A DNA stretch of 17,459 nucleotides from Armatimonadota bacterium (lineage in GTDB: Bacteria > Armatimonadota > UBA10988 > DTZQ01): contig DTZQ01000510.1 of assembly GCA_012961305.1 (NCBI GenBank), positions 1 to 17,459 of the forward strand. The letters run 5' to 3'. The translations under genes were made by a program, and so were the position numbers. Below are positions 1 through 7,056 of this stretch, piece by piece; positions within the stretch are counted from its first letter, which is position 1, and the number at the start of each line of letters is the position of its first letter. A model generated the notes under the pieces. That model saw only the letters and a list, made by a program, of their open reading frames with translations. It ran no database searches and was not told where the DNA came from.

Positions 1-900
1 GCATATCTGACCTGGACTGACCGCAACCCGCCAAACCAAAAAGACCAGCACCCCTCCATTAACACCCGCGACTTTCGGTATTTTCGCTTCCTCCCAACGG
101 AGGCGAAGGCCCCACCAGGAGTGAAGCGGGAAGGTTGGACCTTTCGCACCGCTTTTTACACCGCCACCCTTGACCCCGCCCGCGACCTGCTTGTGGAACT
201 CAGGCCCCCGGATGTGGAGGAAAACCTGTGGACCAAGCCTTGGACTTTCCAGGCGCCGGGGCATGAGGGCTTCGGAGAGCCGAGGGTGATGGCCGGACCG
301 GTGGCGACAACGGTGGTGGTGCCTTTTGCTTCGGAGCAGGCAACGGGCGAGTCGCGGTACACTTTCTTTGCCCGCTACCCGGCCCTCAAAATCGCTCGCT
401 GCTACCAACCGCGCCGGCCGCTCACCGTTCACTCTGCCCAGGAAGGGTGTAGCCTGCCCCAACGGGGCGGAACTTATGCCCTTCAAGGGGGAACGGGGGC
501 CTTGGTGGAGCGAGGTTTGCTCCACAACAGCACCAAGTACCGGGATTTGCTTTTTGGCTACTCGGCGGCTCATCCGGGGCCGGAGAATGCGAAGCGGGTC
601 GGCTGGTTCGATTTTTCCTGGCCGGAGGAGTACGGGGCCGGTTTGGGTGTGGTCCTCGAAGAGCGCTGGAGGACAGCGAAAAGCCGCGTTTATGACGTTA
701 CCCGCTACTACGACGGGGCCGATTGGATTAACGTGTTCTACGTTTTTGACACCGAGACCACGGTCGCGGGCGAGCAGCGGTCGGTCCTCTACCTTGTGCC
801 GCATGGGTATCTCAATTTCGTTGGGCCCGAGGTGGTGCCTCCCGCTGCCGTTTTGTGGCGGGAGGTGCGGCAGAGGTTTACGGTGCGCTGGTGGCCTTAA
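1..900 (+). CDS. Unrecognised beta-rich protein, 5'-partial (C-terminal 299 residues)
   Basis: The frame is open from the first base of the window to the TAA at 898-900, so the gene begins upstream. The first in-frame start-like codon is a GTG at 121, but it has no convincing ribosome site and the coding-like frame (AYLTWTDRNPPNQKDQHPS) continues before it. I do not recognise the family. The visible part is rich in aromatic and beta-strand-like stretches (ESRYTFFARYPALKIARCY, RVYDVTRYYDGADWINVFY), with no membrane segment and no obvious catalytic motif. It ends in VRWWP. Its neighbours suggest an exported protein of a glycan-processing locus, perhaps a non-catalytic beta-sandwich domain, but that is inference only. 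It is convergent with the TIM-barrel gene at 989-1888, with 88 bases between the two stops. Confidence 0.75.
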   Translation, partial: AYLTWTDRNPPNQKDQHPSINTRDFRYFRFLPTEAKAPPGVKREGWTFRTAFYTATLDPARDLLVELRPPDVEENLWTKPWTFQAPGHEGFGEPRVMAGPVATTVVVPFASEQATGESRYTFFARYPALKIARCYQPRRPLTVHSAQEGCSLPQRGGTYALQGGTGALVERGLLHNSTKYRDLLFGYSAAHPGPENAKRVGWFDFSWPEEYGAGLGVVLEERWRTAKSRVYDVTRYYDGADWINVFYVFDTETTVAGEQRSVLYLVPHGYLNFVGPEVVPPAAVLWREVRQRFTVRWWP

Positions 901-948
901 TCTCCTGCCGGAGCGAGTTGCAGCCTCCATTGCCAAAGGGGAAGGATT

Positions 949-1017
949 ATGCGCCTGCTCATTACGGGAGCAGTGGGGGTGCGGGGCTTCACGGCGGAGC
1001 ACCCTTTCGCTCCCTGA
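949..1017 (+). pseudogene. Possible 5' scrap of an NAD-dependent epimerase/dehydratase
   Basis: An ATG at 949 is preceded by an AAGG-type ribosome site (GGGGAAGGATT). It opens with MRLLITGAVG, which matches the standard N-terminus of extended short-chain dehydrogenases (M-R-hydrophobic-L-I-T-G-A-x-G, the start of the Rossmann nucleotide-binding loop). After about ten codons the similarity stops, and the frame ends at a TGA at 1015-1017, inside the 3' end of the convergent TIM-barrel gene. The full GxxGxxG loop is not present. The match is only about 30 bases, so chance is possible. It is listed because other gene boundaries in this window also hold truncated gene ends. Confidence 0.3.
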
Positions 1018-1888
1018 CGGAAAACCTTTCCAGCATCCCCTCCAGCAACTTTTGGCTCTCCCTGAGGGCCTCCTCGACGTCCGGCTCCTCCAGTTCAAGG
1101 ACCAGCGGGCCGGCGAAGGCGGAGCGATGCACATACCTCAACAGTCGCTCCCAATGGAGCACTCCCCGGCCCACCGCCCGATGGTCGCGGAAGTCACCCG
1201 CCCGGACATCGTGCAGGTGAAAACTGAACACCTTCGCGCCCAGGCGTTCTACCAGGGCCAGCAGGGTATCATTGAGCCGCTGGACTCCTTCCAGCGTGCC
1301 GCGCAGGGCAGCCGGCATGTAGGCGACGAGATGTCCCACGTCCACGCACGCCCCGACGCTTTCGTGGGCAACGTCCTCTATCAGCCCACAGTAGTCCTCC
1401 ACGGTGTGCGGATAGCCCGTTTCCAGGGCAATTTTAACCCCCACTTCCCCGGCAAAGTCGCCCAGTTTCCGGAAGGTGTCCACCATTTCTTCCCAGTAAT
1501 CGCGGGGCTTCAGAAACGGGCGGGCGTTGACGTGGACGACGCTCACCGTTCCTCCCAAATAGGCCGTGGCTTCTAAGGTCACCCGCATCTGACGCCGGGC
1601 CTCGCGGCGAATGCCGGGGTTGTGGGTAAACAGGGGCAGGTGGATGAAGGGCGCGTGGATGCTGAGGTAAACGAAATCGGCCACTGCAGCCCGCAGGCGT
1701 TCTCGCTCCGCTGGGCTCAACTCCTCGAACCAGAAACCCGCCAATTCGCCAATGCTGTGCCGCGCTCCGGCGAAGGCCAGCAGTTCCACGCTGCGCAGGC
1801 CCAACTTCCGCCCGGCCTCTAAAGCCGCCCACAGGTCGTAATTGGCCAGGCAAGCCACGCTAAAGGCAATTTGCTCCGGTCTTAACAT
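989..1888 (-). CDS. Sugar phosphate isomerase/epimerase-like protein (xylose isomerase-like TIM barrel)
   Basis: This is a 299-residue protein, a normal length for the AP-endonuclease-2/xylose-isomerase-like TIM barrel family (PF01261), which isomerises or epimerises sugars or polyols using a divalent metal. Family features in order are an N-terminal MLRPEQIAFSV, SIHAP, VVHVNAR, KIALETG (a metal-ligand Glu), GACVDVGH (Asp and His), FSFHLHDV (His), DHRAVGRG and a terminal LVLELEE (Glu). No signal peptide is seen, so it should be cytoplasmic. The ATG at 1888 sits 6 nt after the stop of the hydrolase remnant 1895-2251. The bases before it (CTGTAATGAAAC) hold no ribosome site, so translation was probably coupled to the upstream gene that is now broken. 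Substrate is unknown. Confidence 0.88.
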   Translation of the reverse strand: MLRPEQIAFSVACLANYDLWAALEAGRKLGLRSVELLAFAGARHSIGELAGFWFEELSPAERERLRAAVADFVYLSIHAPFIHLPLFTHNPGIRREARRQMRVTLEATAYLGGTVSVVHVNARPFLKPRDYWEEMVDTFRKLGDFAGEVGVKIALETGYPHTVEDYCGLIEDVAHESVGACVDVGHLVAYMPAALRGTLEGVQRLNDTLLALVERLGAKVFSFHLHDVRAGDFRDHRAVGRGVLHWERLLRYVHRSAFAGPLVLELEEPDVEEALRESQKLLEGMLERFSVRERKGAPP

Positions 1889-1894
1889 GTTTCA

Positions 1895-2251
1895 TTACAG
1901 CCACCGGTCGAAGAACTGGTAGGCCACTGGGCCGTGGAACTGGTGGCCGCCCTCAAAAACATCGTGCAGGCATCGCTCCGGCACGCCGGCCGCGGTGTAA
2001 ATCCGCTGTACCTGGGCAAAAGCCTCCTGAGCAGTCTCTACGGGAAACCCCTGGTCCTGCACCCCACTCTCAAACAGCACGGGCCGGGGAGCAATCAATC
2101 CCGCTACTTCGGCCATATCTCCGTAGCGGGCCAGACCGGGCACATATTGGGAGCCGCAGAAGTTGCCCTTACTGATGGCGTAGGCGTGCCAGGTGCTCAG
2201 GTAACAACTGATACAGGCGGCCTTGCCGACCGCGCAGCGATTCCAGGCCTC
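1895..2251 (-). pseudogene. C-terminal remnant of an alpha/beta hydrolase (acetyl-xylan-esterase/dienelactone-hydrolase type)
   Basis: The frame reads back from the TAA at 1895-1897 to an in-frame TAG at 2252-2254. It gives about 118 residues: EAWNRCAVGKAACISCYLST, then YVPGLARYGDMAEVAGLIAP, RPVLFESGVQDQGFPVETAQ and VFEGGHQFHGPVAYQFFDRWL. The IAPRPVLFESG strand, the Asp region after it and the GGHQFHG histidine are characteristic of the C-terminal half of secreted carbohydrate-esterase-like hydrolases. The N-terminal half, including the nucleophile elbow (G-x-S-x-G) in frame, is missing. Upstream the DNA passes straight into the AAA-ATPase relic. A GTG at 2143 could start an 82-residue peptide but it lies in mid-domain. 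Alternative reading: a sequencing frameshift near 2255, though most of the gene would still be absent. Confidence 0.75.
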
Positions 2252-2264
2252 CTAAGAACCAGGA

Positions 2265-2873
2265 CTCAAATTCAACAATGGCGATGAGCGATGGCGTTTG
2301 AGGCTGATATACTGCCAACAGGATGCCCAAAACCCGGAGCGTCCCATCGGACATGTTCAGGGCTTCGAACGTCCAGAGGTTTTTCAGGCCCACATCTTGT
2401 TTGAACTGAAGCGTTTCCTTTCTCCCCAGGGATTTATACTCCACTCGTTGCGTCCCCGACCGACGCCAACAAGTTGCAGAGGCGCTCGTAGGTTTGCTTA
2501 TCGGGCCCGGACAACTGGTTGATACGCTTGAGCACCGCCGCTACATTGCTACCGTCGCTCTGTAGGGTTCGACCCTCGTTGGGGTCCGGCTCCTGCCATT
2601 CCCGAATGCGCTTAGGCGAAAGAGAGTAACGTCGAATGCCAGTGAGGGCATCGTAAACCGGGCGAAACTCCGCCGACGTACTGCCGCAATCCCACCCCTT
2701 GTAGCAAAGGCCATCTGTACGGAGTGATTCAAACTATCCGCCACAAAAGATAGCGCATCCACGAAGTTGCTTTTGCCCGCACCATTGGGGCCCACCAGCA
2801 CCGTTAACCGTTTCAAGTTCACTACTACAGAGGCAAGGCTTTTGTAATTTCGGATTTGCACCTGCCGAATCAT
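2265..2873 (-). pseudogene. Disrupted RecF/OLD-like AAA ATPase (COG4637/AAA_21 type)
   Basis: Three consecutive pieces of one ATPase lie in different frames. The piece from ATG 2873 has MIRQVQIRNYKSLASVVVNL and the Walker A GPNGAGKS (residues 28-35), then FVDALSFVADSL and AAVRRRS. At about 2669 the frame changes and continues as EFRPVYDALTGIRRYSLSP, then DGSNVAAVLKRI. The family usually has roughly 100 further residues between these two parts, so this is an internal deletion as well as a shift. A second shift near 2445-2465 leads to VEYKSLGRKETLQFKQ and the signature ALNMSDGTLRVLG. The Walker B region reads SLIAIVEFE instead of the usual hydrophobic-IEEPE, and similarity ends near 2265, where the hydrolase remnant takes over. 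The ATG at 2873 (or GTG 2879) has AAGGG upstream. Not functional as it stands. Confidence 0.85.
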
Positions 2874-2985
2874 CGTCACCCTTCCCTTTCCTTTGGAAGC
2901 AGGCGATGAGCCAATTTCCCCTCCAAGACCTTAGTTCCGGTGAAATGCTGCGTCACAGGCGCGTCTCGTCCACCGTCCCTTCATC

Positions 2986-3014
2986 ATTATAAGGGCTTCT
3001 CCGTTCGCTGTCAA
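2986..3014 (-). promoter_or_regulatory. Perfect sigma-70-type consensus promoter
   Basis: On the minus strand, TTGACA (3014-3009) is followed by exactly 17 bases and TATAAT (2991-2986). Both hexamers match the vegetative consensus at all six positions. Transcription would start near 2979 and run into the disrupted AAA ATPase (start 2873) with a leader of about 105 nt. It could continue through the hydrolase remnant into the intact TIM-barrel gene at 1888. Confidence 0.85.
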
Positions 3015-3022
3015 GATCGCAC

Positions 3023-3901
3023 CTAACTACCGGGGCCCCTCGCCGGAGGGGGTGTCTCCTGCGGACGGGGGGCCGGCGGTAGGGGTTGATACACTACCAG
3101 AGGCTGGCGGTAGGTGTCGGTAACCACCTGACAGCCGTAAGCCTGCGGCATTTGCCAAAAGGCCGGGGCTAAAAGGTAACCCAGCGACCCGCGGTAGTTG
3201 TCCGGGTAGTATTCCAAATGCTTGGGTTCATCCTCCCCCGGACGGCGGATAATCACGCTCACCGGAGACAAAATGCGCAACCCCGGCGGCTGCCTCTCCT
3301 GCCGCTCTGGAACTGCATACAACCCGCTGGGCACCAGCAGCATGTACAGGCAACGACTCAAAGGGGTCTCCCGGAAGGTACATGAAACCCGCAGGTCTGC
3401 AGGCACGGATTCGTCCACGATGAGCCGCAAGTTGGTCAGGGCGTCCAATTGCTTCAGGCCCACCGTCAGGGGAACGTTGACCAGATGCAGGGTAATGGGT
3501 TGGAGCAAATGCTGGGCCGGCACCATTAAAGCCGCCTCCGGCAGGTCGCCCAGGTTGGGCAGGGAGACGTAGCGACGACGGTCAATGGTGATGTAGTAGG
3601 TGCCCTCCTGCTGGGTCATCTCCAGTCCCACCGTTTGACAAATCAATTGCAACGCCCGCTCTAACGGCTGCTCAGTCAGGGAAAGGGTTACCGGCACGTC
3701 AAGGACTCGGGGGTCTACGATGATGTTTACCTGCGCCTCTCGGGCTAAGGTCAGGAGCAACTGGCGCACGGACATTTCCGAAGCATTCAGGGTAACCCGT
3801 CGCTCTGAGGGGGGGGTCGCTTCCGCCTGGACCTCCACGACCCCCGTCCCCATCAAGCACAAAATTATGGCGAACGCTCGCCAGAGTGCTGAAAAGTTCA
3901 T
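3023..3901 (-). CDS. Secreted STN-domain protein (secretin/TonB short N-terminal-type domain)
   Basis: This is a 292-residue exported protein. Residues 1-27 form a signal peptide (basic MNFSALWR, hydrophobic AFAIILCLMGTGVV, then VQAEA). Residues about 38-105 match the STN domain found at the N-terminus of secretins and TonB receptors: LNASEMSVRQLLLTLAREAQ, then VNIIVDPRV and PLERALQLICQTVGLEM. A weaker second copy follows at about 126-200 (ITLHLVNVPLTVGLKQLDAL, NLRLIVDESVP, TPLSRCLYMLL). The tail is proline-rich and there is no secretin pore domain, so this is not a secretin. The ATG at 3901 has an AGGAGG site about 11 nt upstream. A scaffold or periplasmic partner in export or pilus-like assembly is possible, but its role is not shown by the neighbours. 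Confidence 0.82.
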   Translation of the reverse strand: MNFSALWRAFAIILCLMGTGVVEVQAEATPPSERRVTLNASEMSVRQLLLTLAREAQVNIIVDPRVLDVPVTLSLTEQPLERALQLICQTVGLEMTQQEGTYYITIDRRRYVSLPNLGDLPEAALMVPAQHLLQPITLHLVNVPLTVGLKQLDALTNLRLIVDESVPADLRVSCTFRETPLSRCLYMLLVPSGLYAVPERQERQPPGLRILSPVSVIIRRPGEDEPKHLEYYPDNYRGSLGYLLAPAFWQMPQAYGCQVVTDTYRQPLVVYQPLPPAPRPQETPPPARGPGS

Positions 3902-4064
3902 GGCTCGTCCATCCTCCTCTTGCCGAATGAATACCAGGCCCTTCTGGGTCTTACCTAACAGGGTTTAATCCTCGGAACCGCTTGCTTACCTCCGTCCACA
4001 TAGGCTGTTCCCCCAGCAAAATCGGAGGTCGGTTGGGTCCTGTAGCCGGTTTCTCCCCCCTGCC

Positions 4065-4093
4065 ATTATAGCAAAAACCAGGAGGAAAGTCAA
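4065..4093 (-). promoter_or_regulatory. Near-consensus sigma-70-type promoter of the STN-domain gene
   Basis: On the minus strand, TTGACT (4093-4088, 5 of 6 consensus) is followed by 17 bases and TATAAT (4070-4065, 6 of 6). The predicted start near 4058 leaves a leader of about 157 nt before the STN gene's ATG at 3901. The leader contains a 16-codon frame (ATG 4001 to TAA 3951, MWTEVSKRFRGLNPVR) with only a weak ribosome site. I do not recognise a known riboswitch in it. Confidence 0.8.
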
Positions 4094-4138
4094 AGAAGGG
4101 AGAAATTTCTTTCGATAAAGCCGCCCGCAAGCAGGATT

Positions 4139-4167
4139 TTGCCGCTGGGGGGGGAAGTAATTATACA
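4139..4167 (+). promoter_or_regulatory. Candidate promoter of the 4219-7035 gene
   Basis: TTGCCG (4139-4144) and TATACA (4162-4167) are separated by 17 bases. Each matches the consensus at 4 of 6 positions. The predicted start near 4174 would place transcription at the first unit of the heptamer array, giving a leader of about 45 nt that is almost wholly repeat. This is weaker than the two minus-strand promoters nearby and is offered as a candidate only. Confidence 0.45.
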
Positions 4168-4170
4168 ATG

Positions 4171-4205
4171 CGTGAAGCATAAAGCGTAAAACGTAAAGCG
4201 TAAGA
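4171..4205 (+). repeat. Heptanucleotide tandem repeat, five units
   Basis: The units read CGTGAAG, CATAAAG, CGTAAAA, CGTAAAG, CGTAAGA, with consensus CGTAAAR. The array ends 1 base before the ribosome site of the gene starting at 4219. On the other strand it reads as a TTTACG-type repeat. Similar degenerate heptamer arrays occur between genes in several uncultured bacterial groups (from memory, not checked). Confidence 0.75.
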
Positions 4206-4218
4206 GGGAGGAAGAACC

Positions 4219-7035
4219 TTGCAGCGGATTTTCGCCCTGGTTGTCATCTGGTTTTTCACCGTTGCGGCTGGGGCCGAGCCGGTCGGCGTCTGGGTGACCT
4301 TCGGCCACCGGGACAGGGAACCGAGGGAGTGGAAGGGAAACCTTGTCCTCGTGGGCGGCGAACTGCTCCGTTTGGAGGGGTGGCATTTCGAGGAGGGGGA
4401 CACAGTGGAAGGTGCGACTTGGCAGGCGAAAACTACCCGTCGGGCAGGTCGCCGTCGGCCCAACCAGCCTCCGCTGCCGGTGCAGCCTAAAGGTCTTGTG
4501 GCGGTCCTGCGCGGGGACCCAGAGACCCAGATGCAGGTAACCACCTCCCAGGGAACGTTTTCCCTCCGGCTAACTGACCTGCGCTATGGCGTACCGGTGA
4601 CTGCCCTGGAGGGCCAAGTGCGAATCGAGCGGGTGCCGGTGGCTGTGACTGCGCCAGCCCAGTCCTACGCCCGGGCGCTGGAAGACCCGCACCTGCTCCC
4701 TGGCCGCCATGTGGTTCCCCCCCGCATCCCGGACGAAAACGTAGGCAACTCGCAGGAGGACCGTCCGGCCCTCGCGGTGTTGCCCGAGGGAACGGTATGG
4801 GCGGCGTGGACTTCCTATCTGAACGAAGCCACCGACGTGCGAGTGGCCCGCTTTGACGGGGAGCGATGGACCGAGCCAGAGGTCATCGTGCCGCGAGGAG
4901 ACATAGGTTACTTAACCCTGGCCGCAGTAGGGGAACAACTCTGGTGCGTTTGGTCGGCGCAGGTGGACGGGAACTGGGACCTTTTCGCCCGCGCCCGCGG
5001 CGAGGCCGGCTGGGGCCCCATAGCCCGGCTGACCAGCGACCCCGGTGCCGACCTCTTCCCCCGCTTGGCCGCGGATGCGGCAGGAAGGATGTTTCTCGTT
5101 TGGCAGGGGGTACGCTGGGGACGTTTCCGGGTTTTGTTCCGGACGGGCGAGAGAGGGAAGTGGGGGCCGGAACGGTGTGTGGATGAGGGTGCAGGCAACG
5201 AATGGCTGCCCAAAGTAGCCCCTGATGGACGCGGCGGAGCCTGGATAGTCTGGGACACCTATGCCCAGGGTAACTACGACGTGCGCCTGCGCCACTTCGA
5301 CGGGCAGTCCTTCGGCGAAGTAATTGCCGTGGCCGCGACGCCTCGCTTCGAGGCCAATGCGGGTGTGGCCGTGGGGCCACAGGGAGAGGTGGCCGTGGCT
5401 TGGGAGTGGTCGGGGCCGAACTGGGGCAAGGATTTCGGTCGCTTCGGCAGAAAAGGCACCACTGGGCTTTACCCCTCGCGGAACCTCGAGGTGGCAGTGT
5501 ACAGGGGCGGGCGCTGGCTCCAGCCGCCGGGCGAGGTAGCCGAAGCCCTGCCGCCGGGCCAGCGCTCCCATTTGGGCCAACCCCAGCCGGCCTTCGACGC
5601 CCAGGGTCGGCTGTGGCTTTTCTTCCGGCGGCGGCGGCTGAAGTACTTTTCGCCCTGGAATCGGGGTATCTGGGAAACTTACGCCACCGTAGCCACCTCC
5701 CAAGGCTGGCAGTCAGCAGTCTATTTCCCCGGCAGTGCGGGGGGCTGTGGAGCCTGGACGGAGGTGGCCTCAGACCCCCAGGGCCGCTTTTGGGTGGCCT
5801 GGAGCACGGACCAGCGCCCCTGGCGCCGGCCCATTCCCTTAAAGTGTGAAGTAGCCGCCGCCCTGTTTGAGCCGGCAGCCGCGCCAGGCAAAGCCCCAAC
5901 TTGGGAGCCACGAAGGGAGCCGGAAGTGCCTTCGCCGGCCCTCATTCACCCCCAGGAACCGGCGGACATCGCCCGCTTGCGGGCGCAGGTCTGGCAGGTA
6001 GGCCACCGGGCGTACCGCCTCTTCCGGGGCGATATCCATCGCCATACCGCTATCTCCTGGGATGGACCTAATGACGGAAGTCTAATAGACCTCTACCGCT
6101 ACGCCTTAGATGCAGCAGGTTTGGACTTCATTGGAGCCACAGACCACGTTGGTTGGGGCGTGGCCGACCGGGGCAATCCGGAGTACCCCTGGTGGCGCAC
6201 GGAACAGTCCTGCGATGCCTTTCGGCGTCCGGGCCAGTTCCTGCCCCTATACGCTTACGAGCGCAGCATTCCCTGGCCCTTCGGGCACCGCAACGTAATT
6301 CACCCCCGCCGGGGCATTCGGCCGGTGACGACCTTCCTCACCCCGGAAGGGAAAATCGCTCCCGATGACACCCGCCGCTTCTATGCCGAACTGCGGCGCA
6401 CCGGGAGCATTGCCATGGCCCACACTTCGGCGACGGTCATGGGCACCAATTGGGCCGACAACGACCCGGAAGTGGAGCCGCTGGTGGAGATTTACCAGGG
6501 CTGTCGCCTCTCCTACGAACAGGCTGGTGCGCCACGAGCAGCAAAGCGGGGAGGCGAATTTGAGCCGGGGTTCGTGGCTGAGGCCCTGGAAAAAGGCTAC
6601 CGGCTGGGCTTTCAGGCCTCCTCCGACCACGTCTCCACCCACATCTCCTACTTCTGCTTGTACGCAGAGGAACTCTCGCCCCCGGCGCTGTTGGAAGCCA
6701 TTCGCCAGCGACGGGCCTACGGGGCAACGGACAACCTACTGGTGGAGTTCTCCGCCCGGGACGAGAGCGGGGAACATCCTTTAGGTGCGGCCTTCCGCCC
6801 GCGCGGACCAGTTCGCTTCCACGTGCGGGTCGTGGGCACAGGGCCCCTCAAACAGGTCGTAGTCATCCGCAACAACGAGGTGGTGTACACCCGCAAAGGC
6901 GAAGGGCCGGAAGTCACCTTTGAATACCGGGACGAGGCCCCACCGGCAGGGCCGGCCTTCTACTACTTGCGGGTGGAACAAACGGACGGCCAGTTGGCCT
7001 GGGCCAGCCCCATTTGGCTGGAGACCGCCCAGTGA
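4219..7035 (+). CDS. Secreted beta-propeller/DUF3604 (PHP-like) protein, copy 1
   Basis: This is a 938-residue protein starting at TTG 4219, chosen because GGAGG (4207-4211) lies 7 nt upstream and a signal peptide follows at once (MQRIFALVVIWFFTVAAGA). Residues about 20-135 form a beta domain. Residues about 150-560 are a propeller with repeated blades such as LPEGTVWAAWTSY, GNWDLFARARGE and GGAWIVWDTYAQGNYDVRLR. From about 600 to 938 is DUF3604, a PHP-superfamily metallo-domain: GDIHRHTAIS (H607, H609), GATDH (D642, H643), MAHTSATVMGTNWADNDPEV (H735), VEIYQG and QASSDHVSTH (D803, H804), all plausible metal ligands. The reaction of DUF3604 proteins is not established, although the fold suggests a metal-dependent hydrolase. 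It is paralogous over its full length to 12266-15127 on the other strand. Intact genes end here; the following 530 bases are relics. Confidence 0.88.
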   Translation: MQRIFALVVIWFFTVAAGAEPVGVWVTFGHRDREPREWKGNLVLVGGELLRLEGWHFEEGDTVEGATWQAKTTRRAGRRRPNQPPLPVQPKGLVAVLRGDPETQMQVTTSQGTFSLRLTDLRYGVPVTALEGQVRIERVPVAVTAPAQSYARALEDPHLLPGRHVVPPRIPDENVGNSQEDRPALAVLPEGTVWAAWTSYLNEATDVRVARFDGERWTEPEVIVPRGDIGYLTLAAVGEQLWCVWSAQVDGNWDLFARARGEAGWGPIARLTSDPGADLFPRLAADAAGRMFLVWQGVRWGRFRVLFRTGERGKWGPERCVDEGAGNEWLPKVAPDGRGGAWIVWDTYAQGNYDVRLRHFDGQSFGEVIAVAATPRFEANAGVAVGPQGEVAVAWEWSGPNWGKDFGRFGRKGTTGLYPSRNLEVAVYRGGRWLQPPGEVAEALPPGQRSHLGQPQPAFDAQGRLWLFFRRRRLKYFSPWNRGIWETYATVATSQGWQSAVYFPGSAGGCGAWTEVASDPQGRFWVAWSTDQRPWRRPIPLKCEVAAALFEPAAAPGKAPTWEPRREPEVPSPALIHPQEPADIARLRAQVWQVGHRAYRLFRGDIHRHTAISWDGPNDGSLIDLYRYALDAAGLDFIGATDHVGWGVADRGNPEYPWWRTEQSCDAFRRPGQFLPLYAYERSIPWPFGHRNVIHPRRGIRPVTTFLTPEGKIAPDDTRRFYAELRRTGSIAMAHTSATVMGTNWADNDPEVEPLVEIYQGCRLSYEQAGAPRAAKRGGEFEPGFVAEALEKGYRLGFQASSDHVSTHISYFCLYAEELSPPALLEAIRQRRAYGATDNLLVEFSARDESGEHPLGAAFRPRGPVRFHVRVVGTGPLKQVVVIRNNEVVYTRKGEGPEVTFEYRDEAPPAGPAFYYLRVEQTDGQLAWASPIWLETAQ

Positions 7036-7056
7036 ACGCCCAGAGGAGGAACGACC

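Larger units (their letters stand above)
3902..4218. other. Divergent intergenic region (317 bases)
   Basis: This region separates the minus-strand STN gene from the plus-strand propeller-DUF3604 gene. From left to right it holds the roughly 157-nt untranslated leader of the STN gene, that gene's promoter (4065-4093), a weaker plus-strand promoter candidate (4139-4167), a heptanucleotide repeat array (4171-4205) and the ribosome site GGAGG (4207-4211) of the plus-strand gene. I see no protein-coding gene in it; the open frames crossing it show no recognisable family. Confidence 0.7.

Noticed and set aside
326..1576. Long plus-strand open frame of 416 codons
   Set aside because: It crosses the 3' end of the 1-900 gene and lies antisense to the well-supported TIM-barrel gene. 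Its translation has low-complexity, non-family composition, as expected of a GC-rich shadow frame.
2880..2985. Leader of the AAA relic resembles a T-box element (GGTGGACGAGACGCG)
   Set aside because: The conserved GGUGGNACCGCG is not matched, the leader is only about 105 nt, and no specifier stem or terminator is apparent.
3986..4386. Minus-strand open frames through the divergent intergenic region (64, 98 and 127 codons)
   Set aside because: Their sequence comes from the heptamer array and promoter DNA, or is antisense to the DUF3604 gene; no family or ribosome site supports them.
4883..5911. 342-codon minus-strand open frame inside DUF3604 copy 1
   Set aside because: Arg/Pro/Ser-rich translation with no recognisable motif, fully antisense to a strongly coding propeller region.
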